DNA of 10,696 nucleotides. Origin: Oscillospiraceae bacterium (GTDB lineage: Bacteria; Bacillota; Clostridia; Oscillospirales; Ruminococcaceae). The stretch lies in assembly GCA_900757485.1 (NCBI GenBank), contig CAAEOA010000267.1, positions 1 through 10,696 of the forward strand, in the 5' to 3' direction. Positions 1 through 4,306 of the stretch are shown here, piece by piece; position 1 is the first letter of the stretch; each line of letters starts with the position of its first letter. The notes beneath the pieces are model-generated. The model was not told the origin of the DNA. It ran no database searches and was given only the letters and a program-made list of their open reading frames with translations. Both the position numbers and the translations under genes were made by a program.

Positions 1-857
1 ACAAAGCAAAAGATAGCGGCAGAAGCTATCAGCTTTGCTTGCAGCTCTTTTGCCAAGAAGAGTTTTTAAGACGATTGGAAAAATCCAAATATGCAGAAAA
101 CCTCGTGTTAAAGGGTGGTCTGTTCATTTACTCTCTGACTGATTTTGACAGCCGTGTTACCGTTGACGTTGACTTCTTGCTCAAGAAGATCCCTAACACA
201 CCGGAGCAACTGACTACCGTTATCGAAGAGATTATAAGCGCTCCTACGGGCAACGATTTTATTACCTTTGAAATCAAGGATGTTGCACCTATCGCCCTTG
301 CTAAGAAGTATGCGGGCATCGGTGTTTCCATCGTAGCCCATATCAAGAATACAAAGACTCCCTTTAGTATTGATTTCGGTGTCGGCGACGTTATCGTGCC
401 AAAACAAGAAAAACGAAAGATACCGACACAGCTTGATGATTTCGATGCTCCGTCAGTAAATACCTATTCTCTTGAAACCACCATCGCCGAAAAAATCGAT
501 GCAATCCTCAGCCTGATGGAATTTTCAAGCAGAATGAAGGATTATTACGATATTTATTACCTTGCAAATAAATTTGATTTTGACGGTGCTACTCTGACTG
601 AGGCTCTCAAAAAGACTTTTGAGAACCGATTACATACCTTTACCGCAGAGCAGTTCGAGCAGGTAATGGCTTTTGATAATGACGATGCGATGCAAAAGAA
701 ATGGAAGGCCTTTGTCCGTAAAATCGAAACCAAGACCGACGATTTCAGCAAAGTAATCGGCACAATAAACCTTTTCCTTGCAGAGCCAATCAAAGCGGCA
801 GTGGAAAATGCAAACTTTACTGCCCATTGGTCTGCATCGGATAACGAATGGAAATAG
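1..857 (+). CDS. abiEii: AbiEii/AbiGii-family nucleotidyltransferase toxin, 5' partial
   Basis: The reading frame is open from the window edge (first full codon at 3) and ends with TAG at 855-857, so the start lies outside the window; the TTG at 39 is internal. About 284 codons are visible, against roughly 290-310 in the family, so only a short N-terminus is missing. All four nucleotidyltransferase motifs of the AbiEii (DUF1814) family can be read: LKGG at about 108-119, the metal-binding TVDVDF at about 159-176, the LETTIAEK(I) helix near 471-495, and the RMKDYYDIY motif near 531-557. In characterised AbiE systems this protein is the toxin of a type IV toxin-antitoxin pair that blocks phage propagation, with AbiEi as the cognate antitoxin/repressor normally encoded just upstream. 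Here abiEi would fall outside the window. Key residues look intact, so the gene may be functional. Its frame ends 30 bp before the methyltransferase remnant. Confidence 0.88.
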   Translation, partial: KAKDSGRSYQLCLQLFCQEEFLRRLEKSKYAENLVLKGGLFIYSLTDFDSRVTVDVDFLLKKIPNTPEQLTTVIEEIISAPTGNDFITFEIKDVAPIALAKKYAGIGVSIVAHIKNTKTPFSIDFGVGDVIVPKQEKRKIPTQLDDFDAPSVNTYSLETTIAEKIDAILSLMEFSSRMKDYYDIYYLANKFDFDGATLTEALKKTFENRLHTFTAEQFEQVMAFDNDDAMQKKWKAFVRKIETKTDDFSKVIGTINLFLAEPIKAAVENANFTAHWSASDNEWK

Positions 858-887
858 AACTCAAAATTTAAGAATTGAGGATTAAAA

Positions 888-1079
888 ATGCAAAACAACT
901 CGATTTTAAATAAAGCAAAATATTCTGAAAACACAGATGAATGGTATACAGATTACCGCACTGTTGAAAGTGAACTATCCCATTATATTGAACATTTTTC
1001 CAATAAAATTGTATTGTGCAATTGTGATGATCCGTACGAGTCTGCATTTTCAAGATATTTCCTAAAAAACTTTAGATAA
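888..1079 (+). pseudogene. Truncated EcoRI-type adenine-specific DNA methyltransferase (N-terminal 63 codons only)
   Basis: ATG at 888 is preceded by GAGG at 875-878, a well-placed ribosome binding site. The 63-residue product carries the N-terminal signature of M.EcoRI-like adenine methyltransferases: a DEWYT segment followed by VESELSHY, then KIVLCNCDDPYES and RYFLKNF. Members of this family are normally about 300 residues or longer, and the SAM-binding and catalytic regions that should follow are absent. The frame stops at TAA 1077-1079 directly after the conserved ..YFLKNF segment, and unrelated sequence follows. This suggests a deletion junction near 1070-1081, not a simple point stop. 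I infer a non-functional remnant of a modification or orphan methylase gene. It could still be transcribed with the upstream toxin gene, as it lies 30 bp behind it on the same strand. Confidence 0.7.
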
Positions 1080-1080
1080 A

Positions 1081-1244
1081 GTACTAAACGTTTTGGGCAG
1101 AGAGGATTTGTTGGACTTTGGAACCGGCAAACGAATCAAGAAAATTAAGGCTGCTAAATGGGACACGGGGAGAAATACAATAGATCATCATTCTATAATC
1201 CCCAAAATGTAGTATCGTTTCTGAATGAACAGTTGAAGGACTAG
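1081..1244 (+). pseudogene. Unrecognised 3' gene fragment with a frameshift
   Basis: Immediately after the methyltransferase remnant a coding-like stretch runs in a different frame from 1081 (reads VLNVLGREDLLDFGTGKRIK, continuing to ..RNTIDHHSIIPK) and stops at TAG 1210-1212. Shifting to the frame starting at 1209 continues plausibly (VVSFLNEQLKD) to TAG 1242-1244. Together they look like about 54 C-terminal residues of one protein with a one-base indel near 1205-1210. There is no start codon or ribosome binding site for it, so I read it as the tail of a gene whose front was lost in the same deletion that truncated the methyltransferase. I do not recognise the family. A C-terminus of a helicase or restriction-associated protein is possible but unsupported. 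Confidence 0.45.
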
Positions 1245-1251
1245 TGAAAAT

Positions 1252-1566
1252 ATGATTATTAAAGAATTCAATCACGAAAGATTAAAAAATGTTCGTTGCA
1301 TTTCTTTAACCGATGATAGTAATGTAAACGAATTTTATGCGAATTTTTTGCTTGAGCATAATAAAATTTTTTCTTATTTGCAAGAAAAAGATTTGTCTGA
1401 AGCTAAATCATATTTGATAGATATATTGAAGCAAAAAATTGAATATATGAAAAAGTCCTCAACTTTTAAAAACGACGGAGTAATGATGCCTTTTTTATCT
1501 TTTGAAAGCATAAAAAAGGTATATGATGTTGAATTATTATATTTATTTAGTGATCTATATTTTTAA
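1252..1566 (+). pseudogene. 5' piece of a DEAD/DEAH-helicase-like gene, interrupted by a frameshift
   Basis: ATG at 1252 has a usable ribosome binding site (GAAGGA at 1235-1240, 11 bases upstream). The 104-codon frame encodes a charged, largely helical stretch and stops at TAA 1564-1566. The next coding stretch (1563-2705) is in the -1 frame, and one extra T in the TTTTT run at 1560-1564 would join the two into a single protein of about 485 residues. The base composition is strongly AT-rich and matches the downstream piece, which supports a single original gene. No Walker A (GxxxxGKS/T) motif is visible here or across the junction, although the next piece begins with helicase motif-Ia-like sequence. 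The ATP-binding loop therefore seems to have been lost by deletion. The N-terminal part by itself has no recognisable domain. Confidence 0.5.
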
Positions 1567-2705
1567 GGCTATTCAAAAAAGAAATAAACAATGTTATATT
1601 CGTTCATCCTTCTAAAGCTTTAATAAATGAATACCGGAAGAAAATCAATAAATTGATATCAGTATTTGACTATAAAATCACGGTAAATGAAAACCCTTAT
1701 ATCGAAAAATCGGACAATCAGAATATTCATCTTTTTACACAAGAAAGAGTTTTAATTTTCGAAGCATTAAACAGTCAAAAAATTGACTATGTAGTGTTTG
1801 ATGAAGTACAAGAATTGTTGTCTATTGTTAAAAAAGCTCATGCAGAAAGAGCTGTACTTCTTGCTAAATCAATTAGTTTATACGAAAACAAAAATGTTCC
1901 TATGGTGTTCTTAATGCCATTGGCTATCGAAGAAACCCTAATAGATAACTTTGATTATTTTATTGGAAAAGACTCTAGTTGTAAAATCGATAGAAAAATA
2001 AACAAGATGCCACAATCTGAAAAAGATGAACTTGAAGAACGCTTGAAGTTTTCTACTTATGAAGATTGTGAATATGTAATGGAAAAGTTGTGTGAAATAT
2101 ATGATTGGAAAAATTCAAAAAATATAGATGAAAAATATAGAATGACAAGTATCAAATACATGGCAACAGTTTTCTATAACAACTTCTTTGGTGTTTCTAT
2201 CAAAAATAGCATTAATAGTATGATAGCTCTTAATAAAAAAAGTGAAGACTATGTACTTGCTATAATGAAAACAAATACACAAGATGCAAAATTATATCCA
2301 AAGATTCTTAAGCGTTCTAATTATTCCTCTGTTAGAAATTTTGTGAGATTGTATGAAGATAGCGACATTAATCTACTGATTTATTCATACATATATGAAA
2401 CACAAAATATAATTGAATTCAGAGTAAAAAAATATTTGCAAGATTTGTATTATAGATTATTAAAAAGCAAAAATCGGCAAATTAAATCTATCGAAGATTA
2501 TCTGATTTATTCTGTTTCAAACAACGATAAAAAAATCAATTTAAATAAATTGGGTTTAATAGATAGTTTTGCAATAGATGAACTAACACTCAGGTCGGAG
2601 TTGTTTGACGGTGATACTCCAAACATTCATAGAATGAAAGAGTACGCCAATTCGTTGAGTCTAGATGAACCGCTAAGATACGCTATATTGGACGTTATTG
2701 TTTAA
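1563..2705 (+). pseudogene. 3' piece of a DEAD/DEAH-helicase-like protein (decayed, no Walker A seen)
   Basis: The frame opens at 1563 without a credible start; the TTG at 1653 has no ribosome binding site. Early residues resemble helicase motif Ia (VIFVHPSKALINEYR, about 1599-1643). A motif-Ib-like LFTQERVL follows near 1731-1754, then a DEAH-type Walker B, YVVFDEVQEL, with DEVQ at 1800-1811, and a VFLMP stretch that fits motif III. The expected second RecA domain (TSTLxEGxN and QxxGRxGR motifs) is absent. After about residue 120 the protein passes directly to a helical C-terminal region that resembles the tails of large helicases from mobile elements, ending in LFDGDTP and LDEPLRYAILDVIV before TAA at 2703-2705. 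Full-length relatives are usually about 700-1000 residues, so I infer internal deletions plus the frameshift at 1560-1564. It is probably a dead defence or restriction-associated helicase; exact family not assigned. Confidence 0.5.
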
Positions 2706-2737
2706 TAAGTGAAACTCCCTATTACCAATAAAAACAT

Positions 2738-2783
2738 AAAAAAACGCTCAGCTATATTCATAGATTTGTGATATAGCTGAGTG
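2738..2783 (-). terminator. Factor-independent terminator of tnpV
   Basis: A perfect 11-bp inverted repeat, CTCAGCTATAT at 2747-2757 with ATATAGCTGAG at 2771-2781, extends to 13 bp with one G-T pair and encloses a 13-nt loop. On the minus strand the stem is followed by CG and seven Ts (complement of 2744-2738). It begins 7 bp beyond the tnpV stop codon, so it should end that transcript. On the plus strand the hairpin is followed only by GATTTGTTT, so termination of the helicase-like gene there would be weaker. Confidence 0.85.
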
Positions 2784-2789
2784 ATTTGT

Positions 2790-3161
2790 TTAAACCATAA
2801 TTATATTATTTATTACGATTTCTTTTGCTATGGATTTGATGTCGTTCATCTTCTGCACCCACTTCATTTGGTCGGTGGCTTTGAGTTGTTCGGTTATGCC
2901 TTCTTTTTCTGCATATTCTTTTACGAGCCGAGAAAAGAGATCCTGCGCTTGTTCTTCGATGTCTGCGAGGTGGGAATGGAGCTTGCAGGAAGTGAGCAGG
3001 TTGTAATACAAAACTTTGCGGTGGTGCTTGAGATAGTGTAAGCGGCGCTGTCCCCACACGCTGATCGGGCGGGTGTCTGTTTCTTCTACGGTTAAGTTCG
3101 GTAAGCGGTAGTCGCCCTGCATTGTGTAAGTGCCGCCGTGTTGTTCGAATAATGTTTTCAT
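2790..3161 (-). CDS. tnpV: TnpV family transposon-encoded protein
   Basis: A 123-residue protein starting at ATG 3161 (complement), chosen because AAAGGAGG at 3178-3171 sits nine bases upstream; an upstream in-frame codon at 3197 lies before this site. The sequence follows the TnpV pattern seen in Tn4451/Tn4453-like and other Clostridia elements: MKTLFEQHGGTYT, GDYRLPNL, PISVWGQRRLHYLKHH, then LTSCKLHSHLADIEEQA and the KWVQKMNDIKSIAKEIV tail. The length is normal for the family and no frame damage is visible. The biochemical role of TnpV is not established. In described elements it accompanies a large serine recombinase (TnpX) and a mobilisation protein (TnpZ), neither of which is present here. 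The ribosome binding site lies inside a 12-bp inverted repeat (3168-3206), which may control translation. It is followed by a strong terminator. Confidence 0.88.
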   Translation of the reverse strand: MKTLFEQHGGTYTMQGDYRLPNLTVEETDTRPISVWGQRRLHYLKHHRKVLYYNLLTSCKLHSHLADIEEQAQDLFSRLVKEYAEKEGITEQLKATDQMKWVQKMNDIKSIAKEIVINNIIMV

Positions 3162-3167
3162 ATAGCA

Positions 3168-3206
3168 AAACCTCCTTTGATACTTTGATTGTAACAAAGG
3201 AGGTTT
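3168..3206 (-). promoter_or_regulatory. Inverted repeat covering the tnpV ribosome binding site, with a possible -10 box in its spacer
   Basis: AAACCTCCTTTG at 3168-3179 and CAAAGGAGGTTT at 3195-3206 form a perfect 12-bp inverted repeat with a 15-bp spacer. On the minus strand the second arm contains the tnpV Shine-Dalgarno sequence. A minus-strand transcript that begins upstream of 3206 would therefore hide the ribosome binding site in a 12-bp hairpin. The spacer holds TACAAT (3193-3188), a 5/6 match to a -10 box. A transcript starting there, near 3181, would lack the blocking arm. The -35 region is poor. The repeat could also be a protein operator. Confidence 0.6.
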
Positions 3207-3210
3207 GTTT

Positions 3211-3230
3211 TTGCGAGTGTGCGATTTTGA
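3211..3230. repeat. Left copy of a 20-bp imperfect inverted repeat flanking the DUF6809 module
   Basis: TTGCGAGTGTGCGATTTTGA here is matched in inverted orientation at 3758-3777 (TTGCTAATGTGCGATTTTGA on the minus strand): 18 of 20 identical, including a perfect 13-bp core. The pair encloses 566 bp containing the hairpin cluster and the DUF6809 gene. The right copy includes the stop codon of the hipB-like gene. No target-site duplication is evident just outside the copies. Confidence 0.6.
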
Positions 3231-3246
3231 AAATTGCAGACGGGTA

Positions 3247-3325
3247 TTAGGGGGTCCCTAACGAGTACTGTTTTGCGATAACAGGAGTACAAACGGTCTG
3301 CTCGCTAAGATGATACAGACATCTT
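3247..3325. other. Cluster of three hairpins, oriT-like or single-strand recognition region (tentative)
   Basis: Three dyads lie in 79 non-coding bases: TTAGGG(GGT)CCCTAA at 3247-3261; a bulged stem pairing GTAC and CTGTT (3265-3272) with AACAG and GTAC (3280-3290); and AAGATG(ATACAGA)CATCTT at 3307-3325. Spaced hairpins like this are usual at transfer origins and plasmid or ICE single-strand recognition sites. In Tn4451-type elements that carry tnpV, the mobilisation site also lies near small element genes. No relaxase is encoded in the window and I see no proven nick motif, so the assignment is inference; the hairpins themselves are directly visible. It could also be a structured RNA or the end region of an element. 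Confidence 0.35.
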
Positions 3326-3334
3326 CTCCCGAAC

Positions 3335-3382
3335 AAAAAAAGAAGCACAGCAGACAGAGTTTTCATTCTATCTGCTGTGCTT
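3335..3382 (-). terminator. Terminator downstream of the DUF6809 gene
   Basis: AAGCACAGCAGA at 3343-3354 and TCTGCTGTGCTT at 3371-3382 are perfect 12-bp complements, and after one mismatch the inner AGA/TCT extends the stem. On the minus strand the stem is followed by C and seven Ts (complement of 3341-3335). It starts 12 bp beyond the DUF6809 stop codon. On the plus strand only TTTT follows, so the minus direction is favoured. It would limit read-through from this gene into tnpV. Confidence 0.85.
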
Positions 3383-3394
3383 TTGTAATTGATT

Positions 3395-3694
3395 TTATTC
3401 CTTTAACAAGTCCTCGAACGGTGTTTCGGTTGAGATAAAAGCATCGTATGCGAAGTTGGCGCCAAGGCGAAACCCCATAATAAAACTATCAAGATTTGAT
3501 TCGCCATTGACAACACACCACGCATTTTCGAAGTCTAAAAACCACTTTTTCGGCTCGTCAGTCAGAGCATTTGTCAGCAGTTCTTCCGTTTTTGTAAGGA
3601 CCGCCATTTCCTTTTGCACCGTCTTATTTTGCTTCGTACTGCGTGCCTGCGGATCAATATTTCCGTAATAAAATTCTTCTATAAACCGTGCCAT
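3395..3694 (-). CDS. DUF6809 family protein
   Basis: A 99-residue protein beginning at ATG 3694 (complement), chosen because AAGGAGG at 3709-3703 lies eight bases upstream; the longer open frame up to 3739 has no ribosome binding site. The N-terminus MARFIEEFYYGNIDPQAR and the C-terminal pattern with a conserved FIMGFRLGANFAYDAF segment match DUF6809, a family of about 90-100-residue proteins of unknown function found in Clostridia, often near mobile-element genes. No transmembrane segment or catalytic motif is evident; it is mostly charged and helical. It sits 76 bp downstream of the hipB-like regulator on the same strand, in the place where hipA is usually found. A CTCCTT at 3733-3728 (minus) could pair with its ribosome binding site. 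Confidence 0.78.
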   Translation of the reverse strand: MARFIEEFYYGNIDPQARSTKQNKTVQKEMAVLTKTEELLTNALTDEPKKWFLDFENAWCVVNGESNLDSFIMGFRLGANFAYDAFISTETPFEDLLKE

Positions 3695-3703
3695 AGTCAG
3701 TAC

Positions 3704-3733
3704 CTCCTTATGCCTAAAGTTTAGCAAAAGGAG
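3704..3733 (-). promoter_or_regulatory. Possible ribosome-binding-site-sequestering dyad upstream of the DUF6809 gene
   Basis: On the minus strand CTCCTT (3733-3728) precedes and is complementary to AAGGAG (3709-3704), the gene's Shine-Dalgarno core; a second small dyad, CTAAA-C-TTTAG, lies between them. The layout repeats, more weakly (6 bp), what is seen upstream of tnpV. The short stem makes this tentative. Confidence 0.35.
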
Positions 3734-3757
3734 AATCAAACTGCGACTCTACGAATC

Positions 3758-3777
3758 TCAAAATCGCACATTAGCAA
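3758..3777. repeat. Right copy of the 20-bp imperfect inverted repeat
   Basis: Inverted partner of 3211-3230, 18 of 20 positions identical. It spans the last codons and stop of the hipB-like gene and the start of the intergenic region before the DUF6809 gene. Confidence 0.6.
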
Positions 3778-3977
3778 TCATCCCACTTTCTGCCCGGTAC
3801 GGCTTCCATACCGAACATTGAAAGGGCTTGGTTGACTTTATCCATACGGAGAGTTTCTTTGCCTTGTTCTAAGTCTCGGATGAAACGCAAGCCGAGTCCT
3901 GAACGTTCAGCAAATTCTTCTTGGGTAAGTTTTGCGGCGTTTCTTTGTGTTTTAATAAATAATGCTATCCGATTCAT
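3771..3977 (-). CDS. HipB-like XRE-family transcriptional regulator
   Basis: A 68-residue helix-turn-helix protein beginning at ATG 3977 (complement). Helices 2-3 of the HTH are clear in LTQEEFAERSGLGLRFIRDL (about residues 19-38), followed by EQGKETLRMDKVNQALSMFG, the pattern of the HipB/y4mF antitoxin-repressor group. HipB normally pairs with a downstream HipA kinase toxin; here the next gene on the strand is DUF6809 and no hipA is present. No Shine-Dalgarno sequence precedes the ATG. A consensus TATAAT at 3990-3985 puts the expected start of transcription almost at the ATG, so the mRNA may be leaderless. An 18-bp palindrome overlaps that promoter and suggests autorepression. A TTG at 4025 would extend the protein by 16 residues across the operator and is less likely. 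Confidence 0.82.
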   Translation of the reverse strand: MNRIALFIKTQRNAAKLTQEEFAERSGLGLRFIRDLEQGKETLRMDKVNQALSMFGMEAVPGRKWDDC

Positions 3978-3984
3978 AAATTTT

Positions 3985-4013
3985 ATTATACCCGATCGGG
4001 TATAGTTTTTGAA
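3985..4013 (-). promoter_or_regulatory. Promoter and 18-bp palindromic operator of the hipB-like gene
   Basis: TATACCCGATCGGGTATA (3987-4004) is a perfect 18-bp palindrome. Its end overlaps the -10 box TATAAT (minus 3990-3985). TTCAAA at 4013-4008 is a 4/6 -35 box at an exact 17-bp spacing, so the palindrome fills the spacer. This is the geometry of an autorepressor operator and recalls the TATCC-N8-GGATA sites of E. coli HipB. The -10 box ends seven bases before the ATG. A weaker related sequence, TATCCCGATTTTGCGGTAT at 4029-4047, could be a second site. Confidence 0.72.
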
Positions 4014-4083
4014 AACTACACTCAAAGCTATCCCGATTTTGCGGTATTTTTGTACCTCGCTTTCTTTACTTGTTTACGGGTGT

Positions 4084-4112
4084 ATTTTAGCAGAAAATTC
4101 GAGCTATAACAA
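4084..4112 (-). promoter_or_regulatory. Possible second promoter upstream of the hipB-like gene
   Basis: On the minus strand TTGTTA (4112-4107, 4/6) and TAAAAT (4089-4084, 5/6) are spaced by 17 bp, just downstream of the terminator at 4127-4159. A start near 4077 would give a leader of about 100 nt for the hipB-like gene and would place the operator inside the transcribed region. Confidence 0.4.
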
Positions 4113-4126
4113 ATGTGCGAACATAC

Positions 4127-4159
4127 AAAAAGCCCACTACCGAATTTGTTCGATAGTGG
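4127..4159 (-). terminator. Terminator between ppdK and the small-gene module
   Basis: CCACTACCGAA (4134-4144) and TTCGATAGTGG (4149-4159) form an 11-bp stem with a four-base loop. The single non-complementary position (4140/4153) becomes a G-U pair only in the minus-strand RNA. That RNA then continues GC and five Ts (complement of 4131-4127). It would stop ppdK transcripts before the hipB-like gene. Confidence 0.8.
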
Positions 4160-4181
4160 ACTAAATGCTTGATTTTACTAG

Positions 4182-4301
4182 CTAAATCCACACTTCAACG
4201 GTTATATCATCAAAGGAATGGAGTCGCTGGTTCGGGCGAAATGCTTTGATGAAATCTTCGGCATTTTCCCGATTTAATTGGAACTGAAATGCTCGGATTT
4301 T
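4182..4301 (-). pseudogene. Unassigned coding-like fragment downstream of ppdK
   Basis: Between the ppdK stop and the terminator a minus-strand frame ends at TAG 4184-4182 and reads as a protein tail of about 39 residues: KIRAFQFQLNRENAEDF, then IKAFRPNQRLHSFDDI and TVEVWI. The amino-acid composition looks like real protein and the codon use is unremarkable. There is no start codon or ribosome binding site, and upstream the frame runs into the 3' end of ppdK in a different frame. It is probably the 3' remnant of a gene cut off where the island was joined to the chromosome. I do not recognise the family; chance openness over 120 bp cannot be excluded. Confidence 0.35.
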
Positions 4302-4306
4302 TCCGA

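Noticed and set aside
2781..3041. Plus-strand frame opposite tnpV, and a second minus frame at 2806-3168
   Set aside because: Both are shadows of tnpV, which has a strong ribosome binding site, family motifs and a terminator. The shadow translations show no domain.
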